Below are positions 26,163 to 33,420 of a stretch of DNA of 64,000 bases, one piece after another. The notes under the pieces were generated by a model that saw only the letters and a list, made by a program, of their open reading frames with translations, did no database searches and was not told the origin of the DNA. Origin of the DNA: Galbibacter sp035306585 (GTDB lineage Bacteria; Bacteroidota; Bacteroidia; Flavobacteriales; Flavobacteriaceae). Position 1 is the stretch's first letter; the number at the start of each line of letters is the position of its first letter. The stretch is from assembly GCF_035306585.1 (NCBI RefSeq), contig NZ_DATGNU010000077.1, positions 1 to 64,000 of the forward strand. Direction: 5' to 3'. The position numbers were made by a program, and so were the translations under genes.

Positions 26163-26252
26163 ATACAATTACTTGAATAATTAATCTAATGAACCAACGA
26201 TCGTTCCCATGAAATGGAATGATAGTTACATGATTGTAAAAGTAATTGTATG
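26163..26252 (+). promoter_or_regulatory. Long-range stem covering the sigma-factor start codon
   Basis: ATACAATTACTT (26163-26174) is perfectly complementary to AAGTAATTGTAT (26240-26251), 12 bp. The right arm contains the first two bases of the ATG. Inside is a second hairpin ATCGTTCC (26200-26207) / GGAATGAT (26216-26223), overlapping the palindrome AACGATCGTT (26196-26205). Folded, the leader would hide the start codon. Confidence 0.5.
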
Positions 26253-26831
26253 GAACAAACACTTCAAGATTCGGTATTAGTTGCCGACTATATAAAAGGC
26301 GACGAAAAAGCTTTAGAATTATTAATTAACCGGCATTCCCATCGTATCTACAGTTTTATCTTTTCAAAAGTATACGATAAAGATGTTACCGAAGATATTT
26401 TTCAAGATACATTTATTAAAGTCATTAACACCCTTAAACGAGGTAACTACAACGAGGAAGGAAAGTTTTTACCTTGGGTAATGCGCATTGCTCACAACCT
26501 GGTCATTGACCACTTCCGTAAAAATGCAAGGATGCCTAAATTTGAAGGAAGCGATGATTTTAATATATTTTCTGTTTTAGGAGATCAGGCATTAAATGTT
26601 GAAAAACAAATCATTAAGGATCAAGTAGAAGCTGATGTGAAAAATTTAATTAACGGACTTCCTGAGGACCAGAGAGAGGTGTTAATTATGAGGATGTATA
26701 AGGATATGAGCTTTAAAGAAATAGCCAAGCAGACCGACGTTAGTATTAACACAGCATTGGGAAGAATGCGTTATGCGATTATTAATTTGCGAAAAATGGT
26801 AGAAAAAAACCAAATCATTTTAACAAATTAA
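26250..26831 (+). CDS. ECF-type RNA polymerase sigma factor
   Basis: 193 aa, sigma-70 family, ECF group. Region 2 includes DVTEDIFQDTFIKVINTLKRG and the -10-recognition stretch PWVMRIAHNLVIDHFRKNAR. Region 4 has LPEDQREVLIMRMYKDMSFKEIA with the helix-turn-helix. No anti-sigma factor with a transmembrane segment follows, unlike FecI/FecR pairs. Instead a 47-codon gene follows 55 bases later. The 5' UTR is long and can fold over the start codon, so translation may be controlled. The signal and target genes cannot be read from the window. Confidence 0.9.
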   Translation: MEQTLQDSVLVADYIKGDEKALELLINRHSHRIYSFIFSKVYDKDVTEDIFQDTFIKVINTLKRGNYNEEGKFLPWVMRIAHNLVIDHFRKNARMPKFEGSDDFNIFSVLGDQALNVEKQIIKDQVEADVKNLINGLPEDQREVLIMRMYKDMSFKEIAKQTDVSINTALGRMRYAIINLRKMVEKNQIILTN

Positions 26832-26835
26832 TACA

Positions 26836-26889
26836 ATATTCTATTATTGTTTGCGTTATTGATTCAAATCAAACAAACAATAGAATATG
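26836..26889 (+). promoter_or_regulatory. Inverted repeat covering the start of the 47-aa gene
   Basis: ATATTCTATT (26836-26845) pairs with AATAGAATAT (26879-26888), and TTGTTTG (26847-26853) pairs with CAAACAA (26870-26876). The right arm includes AT of the ATG at 26887. Confidence 0.55.
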
Positions 26890-27030
26890 GAAAAAATTTA
26901 CACGAATGAAAAATTACATGCAGAATCGTTAAAACCCAAGAAATCTACTATTGAATTCTTACTTAGTTATTCTAAGGCTTTAAGTGTTATTAAATACAAA
27001 AAGTTGGAGTTTGATACGCTTGTTAATTAA
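26887..27030 (+). CDS. 47-aa conserved-looking small protein downstream of the ECF sigma gene
   Basis: Starts MEKIYTNEKLHAESLKPKKS and continues with a core TIEFLLSYSKALSVIKYK, ending EFDTLVN. It is soluble, basic in the middle, without a signal peptide or transmembrane helix. The frame is clean from ATG to TAA and lies between the sigma gene and a bidirectional terminator, so it is almost certainly co-transcribed with the sigma factor. I believe similar short proteins follow ECF sigma genes in other Flavobacteriaceae, but this needs a search. It could act on the sigma factor or polymerase. Its function is unknown. Confidence 0.6.
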   Translation: MEKIYTNEKLHAESLKPKKSTIEFLLSYSKALSVIKYKKLEFDTLVN

Positions 27031-27040
27031 ACTTTTCTAA

Positions 27041-27074
27041 AAAGACCCATTGGAATTAAATCTTATGGGTCTTT
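27041..27074. terminator. Bidirectional terminator shared by the sigma operon and nth
   Basis: AAAGACCCAT (27041-27050) / ATGGGTCTTT (27065-27074), 10-bp perfect stem. Its right arm lies inside the last codons of nth. Confidence 0.75.
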
Positions 27075-27721
27075 TTTGTTAGATAAGCTTTTAAAAGTGA
27101 TTTTCTACCCACAGTTCGGGTAATAACATCTTTCTCTAAATCCCAACCCCTAGCGGGTGAATATTCTCTCGCATAGTAGATTATTTGTAAGTGCAGCTTA
27201 TTCCATAATTCTTTTGGAAACAATCTTTTGGCGTCCTTTTCAGTCTGAATTACATTCTTACCATTGGATAATCCCCATCGGTACATTAATCTATGGATAT
27301 GGGTATCCACAGGGAAGGCTGGAATACCGAACGCCTGAGACATTACCACACTTGCGGTCTTATGCCCCACCGCAGGAAGGGATTCTAGTGCTTGAAAATC
27401 CGCAGGAACCTCTCCGTTATACTTGTCAATTAAAATACGAGATAGCTCGTAGATTCCTTTAGACTTCATAGGGGACAGTCCTACGGGTCGTATGATCTCT
27501 CGAATCTCTTCAACCGATAGTTTAACCATTTGATAGGGATTCATAGCTCTATCGAATAGTATTGGCGTAATTTGATTGACGCGTTTATCAGTACTTTGAG
27601 CCGATAATAGAACGGCAATGAGTAGGGTATAGGGATCGGTATGATCGAGTGGTATTGGAACTGTTGGATAATATTCCTCTAAGGTATTAATGATATAGTC
27701 AACCTTTTCTTTCTTGGTCAT
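27056..27721 (-). CDS. nth: Endonuclease III homologue without the iron-sulfur cluster
   Basis: 221 aa, HhH-GPD superfamily DNA glycosylase/AP lyase of base excision repair, removing oxidised pyrimidines. The catalytic Lys is K121 in LPAVGHKTASVV and the catalytic Asp D139 in FPVDTHIHR, corresponding to K120 and D138 of E. coli Nth. The C-terminal region that normally carries C-x6-C-x2-C-x5-C for a 4Fe-4S cluster reads YAREYSPARGWDLEKD, and the whole protein has no cysteine. It is therefore an Nth without the cluster. Divergent from bcp, convergent with the sigma operon. Confidence 0.9.
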   Translation of the reverse strand: MTKKEKVDYIINTLEEYYPTVPIPLDHTDPYTLLIAVLLSAQSTDKRVNQITPILFDRAMNPYQMVKLSVEEIREIIRPVGLSPMKSKGIYELSRILIDKYNGEVPADFQALESLPAVGHKTASVVMSQAFGIPAFPVDTHIHRLMYRWGLSNGKNVIQTEKDAKRLFPKELWNKLHLQIIYYAREYSPARGWDLEKDVITRTVGRKSLLKAYLTKKTHKI

Positions 27722-27777
27722 TATTTAGTAATTTTGAGCAAACGTATTAGCATATAATTTAACAAAAATAAGCATTT

Positions 27778-28239
27778 ATGGAAACATTGGAAGTAGGAAG
27801 TACTGTACCAGATTTTAAGGTTTTAGATCAAGATGGAAATACAGTATCAAAAGATGATTTTAAGGGTAAAAAATTCATTGTTTTCTTTTATCCCAAAGCG
27901 AGTACTCCTGGGTGTACCGCGGAGGCTTGTAACCTAAGAGATCACTATAAAGAACTTCAACAAAAAGGCTTCAGCATCCTAGGTGTAAGTGCAGATTCAC
28001 AAAAAAGACAGACGAATTTTAGAAATAAATACGAATTTCCTTTTCCACTAATTGCAGATCAAGACAAAACGTTGATCAATGCCTTTGGGGTATGGGGTCC
28101 CAAGAAATTTATGGGAAAAAGCTATGACGGAATTCATAGAATGACCTTTATAGTGGATGAGCAAGGGGTTGTTTCCCATGTGATCCAAAAAGTAAAGACC
28201 AAAGATCATGCAGCGCAAATATTAGAATTAGTAGCGTAG
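27778..28239 (+). CDS. bcp: Thioredoxin-dependent thiol peroxidase (peroxiredoxin Q/Bcp)
   Basis: 153 aa, the standard length. The peroxidatic Cys46 and resolving Cys51 are in TPGCTAEAC, and the motif context FFYPKASTPGCT is diagnostic of the BCP/PrxQ subfamily. It reduces hydrogen peroxide and organic hydroperoxides using thioredoxin. It is divergent from nth with 56 bases between starts, which puts two oxidative-damage genes back to back and suggests shared control, though no operator is evident. A hairpin follows the stop. Confidence 0.95.
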   Translation: METLEVGSTVPDFKVLDQDGNTVSKDDFKGKKFIVFFYPKASTPGCTAEACNLRDHYKELQQKGFSILGVSADSQKRQTNFRNKYEFPFPLIADQDKTLINAFGVWGPKKFMGKSYDGIHRMTFIVDEQGVVSHVIQKVKTKDHAAQILELVA

Positions 28240-28255
28240 TTACATAGAATCAATT

Positions 28256-28305
28256 AATCGCTCCAGTAGTTCTTTCTTATGCAGAATTAATGGAGCGATT
28301 CTTTA
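28256..28305 (+). terminator. Probable terminator after bcp
   Basis: AATCGCTCCA (28256-28265) / TGGAGCGATT (28291-28300), 10-bp stem with a 25-base loop and a short T-rich tail. Confidence 0.5.
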
Positions 28306-28347
28306 CAATATCTCTTTATATAAGGGCAGGCAATTTAAATGAGCTAA

Positions 28348-29817
28348 TTAGAGGTCGTTACCACTTTTAGAATTCAAAGCATTCTGAGGTTTATAATCAA
28401 ATAAGCCTTGCTCTTTTATTAGTTCAGCAATTCCCTTTGGAAGAAGTTCCTCCCAGCCCTCTTCTCCAGTGGCAATTTTTTGCAATACATCTCGAGAGAA
28501 AATATGGAGCACGTCTTCATCGTAATCAAATATATCGACCACTTTTCCATTGTATTTGAAGAACTTATAAAGGCCTTTCATCCTAGGATGTACCTTGAGA
28601 GTATTACTGGTATTGGTAAGACCCGTGTCAGGATCGATCATAGGATAACAGTATACTTTAAGATCTTTGTAGAATAGTTTTCCAAAAGCCTCTAATATAC
28701 CACCACTTAGGTGTCGGTAGTACTTCTCATCAAAAATATCAACCAAATTATTTACCCCCATCGTAAGTGCCATACGTTCTTTGGTGTACTCGGAGAAATA
28801 CTCTACTAGTTTATAATACTCCTGGAAATTAGATATCATAACCGTTTGACCTAGGGAACATAGTAATCGCGCCCTATCCATGAAGTCTTCTTCATCAATT
28901 TCTCCTTCTGCGCGCAGGTTAGAAAGTGTAATCTCAAAAACCACTACAGTTCTATCCTCTTCAACTTTTTGCTCCCGAATAAAAATCTCATAAGACTTTT
29001 TGTACATATCCATATTCACCAAGGTCACTGGTCTGAAGCTACCTCTAAGGGCGAGTATGTTCTTTTTATATAGCATTGAAGCCGGAAGGATGTTATTGCC
29101 ATCAGGGCCAAACATAACGGCGTCCGTCATTCCGTTTTTCACTAATTGCAAGCTCATTAATCGATTATCGACATCTTTGAACCGAGGTCCAGAGAAGTTG
29201 ATAGTGTCTATCTCTATGGTGTCTCTATCAATATGATCATAGAGGTATTTGAGCAATTTTTTAGGTTTGTGGTATTTGTAGAACGCACCGTAAATTAAAT
29301 TGACACCGACAATACCTAAGGTTTCTTGTTGCAAACGCGTTTCGTTCTGTTTAAAACGAATATGGAGTTGAATCTCATTGTACGCCTCGTTGGCTTCTAA
29401 TTGAAACCTTATTCCTAACCATCCATGACCTTTAAACTTTTTTGCAAAATCGATGGTAGCCACTGTATTGGCATATGCAAAGAAGACCTTGTTTGGGTTG
29501 TCATCCTTAGGAATGCGTTCCTCCATCAGGTTCATCTCATGCGATAGCATTTTTTTTAGTCTTGTCTCGGTGACATATCGCCCGTCATCCTCTGTGCCAT
29601 ATATGGCATCACTAAAATTCTTATCATAAGCACTCATTGCCTTGGCAATAGTCCCCGAGGCACCCCCGGCTCTGAAGAAATGTCTTACGGTTTCCTGTCC
29701 TGCACCTATTTCGGCAAATGTGCCATAAATATCCTTGTTTAGATTAATCCGTAAAGCTTTGGCTTTTAGTGAAGGAATATTTTCAAATTCCTTGTCGCCT
29801 TTTAAAACTACTGTCAT
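28348..29817 (-). CDS. Conserved protein of unknown function (about 480-aa family)
   Basis: 489 aa, soluble, without signal peptide or membrane segment. The N-terminal block KALRINLNKDIYGTFAEIGA followed by GQETVRHFFR and SGTIAKAMSAYDKNFSDAIYG is highly distinctive. I recall the same block in proteins from other Bacteroidota, cyanobacteria and proteobacteria, where database names such as nicotinate-nucleotide adenylyltransferase appear without a matching domain. No Walker, HxGH or other nucleotidyltransferase motif is visible. The strong conservation suggests an enzyme or a core cellular role. The gene is transcribed alone. Confidence 0.6.
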   Translation of the reverse strand: MTVVLKGDKEFENIPSLKAKALRINLNKDIYGTFAEIGAGQETVRHFFRAGGASGTIAKAMSAYDKNFSDAIYGTEDDGRYVTETRLKKMLSHEMNLMEERIPKDDNPNKVFFAYANTVATIDFAKKFKGHGWLGIRFQLEANEAYNEIQLHIRFKQNETRLQQETLGIVGVNLIYGAFYKYHKPKKLLKYLYDHIDRDTIEIDTINFSGPRFKDVDNRLMSLQLVKNGMTDAVMFGPDGNNILPASMLYKKNILALRGSFRPVTLVNMDMYKKSYEIFIREQKVEEDRTVVVFEITLSNLRAEGEIDEEDFMDRARLLCSLGQTVMISNFQEYYKLVEYFSEYTKERMALTMGVNNLVDIFDEKYYRHLSGGILEAFGKLFYKDLKVYCYPMIDPDTGLTNTSNTLKVHPRMKGLYKFFKYNGKVVDIFDYDEDVLHIFSRDVLQKIATGEEGWEELLPKGIAELIKEQGLFDYKPQNALNSKSGNDL

Positions 29818-29997
29818 TTAAGCTAAAAAATTTGAGACAAAGTTAAAAAGATTCAAGGAGCAATTGGAATATAAATGATAAATTTGGGAAATATTTTTAA
29901 AGTTTTATGCCAAATTTATGGATAAGAATTCTCTGTCAAAAGATTTTCCATTTAATTTGGATTATAAACCTTTTAAAAGTTATTTAATGAACACCCC

Positions 29998-30762
29998 ATG
30001 AAGATTACATTTTTAGGGACAGGAACCTCTCAAGGCATCCCCATCATTGGGAGTGACGATCCCGTATCCAACAGTACAGATATAAAAGATAAGAGGCTTC
30101 GCGTTTCCGTTATGATACAGTGGGAGCAGTTCTGTTATGTTATAGATTGTGGTCCTGACTTTAGACAACAGATGCTTGCCAATGACGTTAAGCGTATTGA
30201 TGGTATTCTCTTTACTCATGAACATGCAGATCACATTATGGGAATGGATGATATACGGCCTTTTTTTTTCAGGCAAGGGGATATTCCGATTTACGCTCAT
30301 AAACGTGTAATAAAATCTTTAAAAACAAAATTTGATTATATCTTTGCAACAAAAGATCGATATCCTGGTGCACCAGCAGTTCGGGTAAATAAGATAGAGA
30401 ACAATGTTCCTTTTACCTTGGGTAATATAGAGGTTGTTCCGATTAATGCTTTTCACAATCGGTTGCAAGTCTTTGGGTTTCGATTCCATAATTTTGCCTA
30501 CCTGACAGATGTAAAGACCATTGAAGATCAGGAGATTGAAAAGCTAAAAGGAGTCGATGTATTGGTGGTCAATGCCCTGAGAAAGCAAAAGCACCACTCG
30601 CATTTTAACGTTGTTGAGGCGTTGGATTTTATAAATAAGGTCAAACCTAAACGTGCTTATTTAACGCATATAAGCCCGTCGATGGGATTTCATGCTAAGG
30701 TACAAGAAGAATTGCCTCAGGGTGTATTTTTGGCTTATGATAATTTAAAAATTGAATTGTAG
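29998..30762 (+). CDS. MBL-fold metal-dependent hydrolase (PhnP-like phosphodiesterase)
   Basis: 254 aa, metallo-beta-lactamase fold. The metal motif THEHADH (H-x-H-x-D-H) is near residues 75-81, with an N-terminal FLGTGTSQGIPIIG typical of the PhnP/phosphoribosyl cyclic phosphodiesterase branch, and later His at INAFHNRL and LTHISPS. Members hydrolyse cyclic nucleotides or related phosphodiesters; the lipoate-linked annotation seen in some genomes is not supported. After the stop, GTATGCT (30764-30770) / AGCATAC (30784-30790) forms a small hairpin before the next gene. Confidence 0.85.
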   Translation: MKITFLGTGTSQGIPIIGSDDPVSNSTDIKDKRLRVSVMIQWEQFCYVIDCGPDFRQQMLANDVKRIDGILFTHEHADHIMGMDDIRPFFFRQGDIPIYAHKRVIKSLKTKFDYIFATKDRYPGAPAVRVNKIENNVPFTLGNIEVVPINAFHNRLQVFGFRFHNFAYLTDVKTIEDQEIEKLKGVDVLVVNALRKQKHHSHFNVVEALDFINKVKPKRAYLTHISPSMGFHAKVQEELPQGVFLAYDNLKIEL

Positions 30763-30824
30763 TGTATGCTAATTTGGATAAAAAGCATACCGATATGATA
30801 AAATATATAAAGTAAAAAAAAACT

Positions 30825-31319
30825 ATGAGACGAAGTATTTTTTTGTATTTATTTATGTTTTCCCTGCTGTTCATTTTATATCAGTATGTAAGTGCAAAGA
30901 ATTATTTTGAGAAAGAATCTGCTAAAATGGAACGTCTTGAATCCGAAGTGACACAATTGGAAGATTCAATTCATAGTCTCACATTAGAAAAGTTAAATCT
31001 TCAATATTTTTCTTTAGATAACAACGACGACGCGCTTTCCTATTACGATCATTTAGAGCTCAAGAACCCTTCTCGTTATATAGCGGATAAATTATTGGAG
31101 ACCAACGAGAAACAAGGTAATAATCCTTTAGTCCCTTATGATGGAATGTCTGGATCTCCCATGAAACTTAATAAAATTAAAGTCTTAAACCACAAATGGA
31201 TAGTGGTAGACTTTTCCGATGGTAAACATTGGGGCGAATTATTAATTGAATATAAATTGAAGGATGATTTAGGGATTGATTTTACGGTTCTTGATCATCT
31301 ATTGTACACGAGAAATTAA
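30825..31319 (+). CDS. Membrane-anchored coiled-coil protein, function unknown
   Basis: 164 aa. An N-terminal signal-anchor (residues 5-22) is followed by a coiled-coil (about 30-58, ESAKMERLESEVTQLEDSI), then a globular domain with NPLVPYDGMSG and the C-terminal KVLNHKWIVVDFSDGKHWG. The pattern recurs in Flavobacteriaceae, where some entries are called hydrolase without an identifiable active site. The domain probably faces the periplasm. It ends 5 bases before the TerC gene start and is likely co-transcribed with it. Confidence 0.6.
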   Translation: MRRSIFLYLFMFSLLFILYQYVSAKNYFEKESAKMERLESEVTQLEDSIHSLTLEKLNLQYFSLDNNDDALSYYDHLELKNPSRYIADKLLETNEKQGNNPLVPYDGMSGSPMKLNKIKVLNHKWIVVDFSDGKHWGELLIEYKLKDDLGIDFTVLDHLLYTRN

Positions 31320-31324
31320 TTATT

Positions 31325-32275
31325 ATGATTGTTTGGACTTTATTTATCACGCTTATTGTTATTTTCCTTGCACTGGATTTAGGAATTTTTAATAAAAACC
31401 CACATGAGATTTCCAATAAAGAAGCTTCCATGTGGACAGGTATTTGGGTGAGCGTTGCCTTATTATTTTCAATTGGAGTCTATTTTATATTCAAAAATGG
31501 ATGGGTAGACAACGTAGATAACCTGACACCTACCACAGCAATGTTGAAGTATATTACAGGGTATTTGATTGAACTCTCTTTAAGCATTGATAATATATTT
31601 GTCATAGCAGTGATATTTACTTCTTTTAAAATCCCGAAAAAATTCCAGCACCGCGTGTTATTTTGGGGAATTATTGGGGCGATAGTCTTTAGAGCACTGA
31701 TGATTTTATTTGGGGTTTTCCTTATAAAGAAGTTTGACTGGATAATTTATGTTTTTGGAGCCTTCTTAATTTTTACGGCCCTTAGAATGTTATTCGAGAA
31801 AGAAGATCACCATTATGACCCAAAACAATCATTTGTCTATAAGTCAGTTCGTAAGTTGATGCCCATTACAACGGTTATAAATAGTCAACAATTTTTTATA
31901 AGAAAACGTGGTCTACTAATTGCAACGCCTTTGTTTTTAGCATTGATATTAATTGAATTCACTGATATTTTATTCGCTCTTGATAGTATCCCTGCGATAT
32001 TAGCTATTACATCGGATCCTTTCTTAGTATTTAGCTCGAATATCATGGCAATTTTAGGGCTTCGTTCGATGTATTTCTTTTTAGCTAATATGATAGAGCG
32101 ATTTGGTTATTTAAAATACAGTTTGGTAGCTATTTTAACCTATGTTGGTGTTAAGATGATTCTAGCCCATCATATTGAAATTCCAGAGTGGTTCTCCTTG
32201 TCTTTTATTGGTTTGTCGTTAGCGCTTGGAGTACTATTTTCTTTAAGAAGCGAAAAGAAGGACAATATAGAATAA
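31325..32275 (+). CDS. TerC/Alx family integral membrane protein
   Basis: 316 aa with seven to nine hydrophobic helices. The family marks are the acidic residues inside the membrane: ALDLGIFN in helix 1, ELSLSIDNIFVIAVIF in helix 3 and LIEFTDILFALDSIPAI in helix 6. TerC homologues handle metal ions (manganese efflux in Alx and related proteins) or help membrane protein export. No tellurite genes are nearby and no yybP-ykoY riboswitch can be recognised in the short upstream gap. Operon partner is the coiled-coil protein. Confidence 0.9.
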   Translation: MIVWTLFITLIVIFLALDLGIFNKNPHEISNKEASMWTGIWVSVALLFSIGVYFIFKNGWVDNVDNLTPTTAMLKYITGYLIELSLSIDNIFVIAVIFTSFKIPKKFQHRVLFWGIIGAIVFRALMILFGVFLIKKFDWIIYVFGAFLIFTALRMLFEKEDHHYDPKQSFVYKSVRKLMPITTVINSQQFFIRKRGLLIATPLFLALILIEFTDILFALDSIPAILAITSDPFLVFSSNIMAILGLRSMYFFLANMIERFGYLKYSLVAILTYVGVKMILAHHIEIPEWFSLSFIGLSLALGVLFSLRSEKKDNIE

Positions 32276-32302
32276 TAAGTAGGAACCATCCAATTATAAA
32301 AT

Positions 32303-32350
32303 TAAATCGCCCATGGCTAAGAAAGTCAAGGACGATTTATTTTTAAGGCA
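32303..32350 (+). terminator. Intrinsic terminator after the TerC gene
   Basis: AAATCG / CGATTT outer stem with inner CC-TG-CT / AG-CA-GG pairs and a T-rich tail. Confidence 0.6.
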
Positions 32351-32412
32351 CATCATTTGTCTAATGTTATTTATTTTAATCCCAAACTGCGCGATTAACA
32401 AGTAGCGATCTT

Positions 32413-33072
32413 TTAGATTCGTTGAACCAGCCATCGATGCAGAGAGATGAAATTTTGAGGAGCAACTCCGTGTCCTACAGGAAACTCTTCAAACACACAC
32501 TCGATGTCTAACGCTTTTAAAAAGGATGGGGTTTTTCTTGCCCATTGTACTGGAATCACCTGATCGACCGACCCATGAGAACAATAGAAAGATAAATTAG
32601 AGAAAGAATTGGCCGTATACCCCGGAACTATAATGTCTTCTTCGATATAGCCACTTAGCGCAATTACGTTTTTTACTTTTTTCGGATAGGATAGCGCCAA
32701 GGCATAGCTTAGAATAGCTCCTTGACTAAAGCCTAATAGAGTGACATTTTTAGGGTCTAGTTCATAGGCCTCGATAGCCTGATCAATAAAACGAACGATA
32801 CTGTTTAAGGAGGCTTTAGCTTGCTCTTTATCAGTCCATTTATTGGCATCTGCATCAAAATTAATGGCATACCACGCAAAAGAGGATCTCATCAGCTGAT
32901 GTGGAGCACGAATGGATATTATACAGAGTTCTGATGGTAGTTCACCTGCGAATGAAAATAAATCATCCTCATTGCTACCATAACCGTGGAGCATGAATAA
33001 AACTGGCGTTTGGCCAATGGTTTTCTTTCCTGGTCTAACAAGGTGATATAATGATAAATCTTTAGTCTGCAC
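32413..33072 (-). CDS. Alpha/beta hydrolase, carboxylesterase/phospholipase type
   Basis: 219 aa, the size of the Abhydrolase_2 carboxylesterase family. HGYGSNEDDLF forms the oxyanion-hole region, the nucleophile is in GFSQGA, the acid in HGSVDQVIP and the His in FPVGHGV, so the full triad is present. Family members hydrolyse short esters, acyl-cysteine or lysophospholipids. No signal peptide, so cytoplasmic. It is the last gene of a probable four-gene minus-strand operon (BatA-like, dihydroorotase-like, Tic20-like, esterase) with 9-base gaps. Confidence 0.85.
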   Translation of the reverse strand: MQTKDLSLYHLVRPGKKTIGQTPVLFMLHGYGSNEDDLFSFAGELPSELCIISIRAPHQLMRSSFAWYAINFDADANKWTDKEQAKASLNSIVRFIDQAIEAYELDPKNVTLLGFSQGAILSYALALSYPKKVKNVIALSGYIEEDIIVPGYTANSFSNLSFYCSHGSVDQVIPVQWARKTPSFLKALDIECVFEEFPVGHGVAPQNFISLHRWLVQRI

Positions 33073-33081
33073 GATTGAAAA

Positions 33082-33411
33082 TTATTTAATAAATACGAAC
33101 CATTTTTGAAAATAAGGGCCTATAATCGGCACAGGACTACATTTCTCTTGTAACATGGTTATAAATCCATAAAACCAGAGTACTGAAATAAAGATGTAAA
33201 ATGCAGTGGAAACCCCCCAAGAATTAAAATATCCTGCGATGGTACCCAATAATAGATAAGTGATGTTAATCCCAAAGGCTTGTCTGATATGAAAACGAGC
33301 AAAAGCATTCTGCTTATCCATATTTAAAATAATTGCAACTATTGTACCGATCATGGTGATATAACCAATAATGGCGTTGGTTTTGCCCTGCTTCTCTGTT
33401 TTAACTTCCAT
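33082..33411 (-). CDS. DUF4870/Tic20-like small membrane protein
   Basis: 109 aa with three to four hydrophobic helices. NAIIGYITMIGTIVAIILN at the N-terminus, FARFHIRQAFGINITYLLLG in the middle (the H-x-R-Q-A-F/L signature of the DUF4870/Tic20-like group) and a C-terminal helix are visible. Function in bacteria is unknown. It lies 9 bases after the dihydroorotase-like gene and 9 bases before the esterase gene, so it is part of the same transcript. Confidence 0.7.
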   Translation of the reverse strand: MEVKTEKQGKTNAIIGYITMIGTIVAIILNMDKQNAFARFHIRQAFGINITYLLLGTIAGYFNSWGVSTAFYIFISVLWFYGFITMLQEKCSPVPIIGPYFQKWFVFIK

Positions 33412-33420
33412 GTGTTTACT

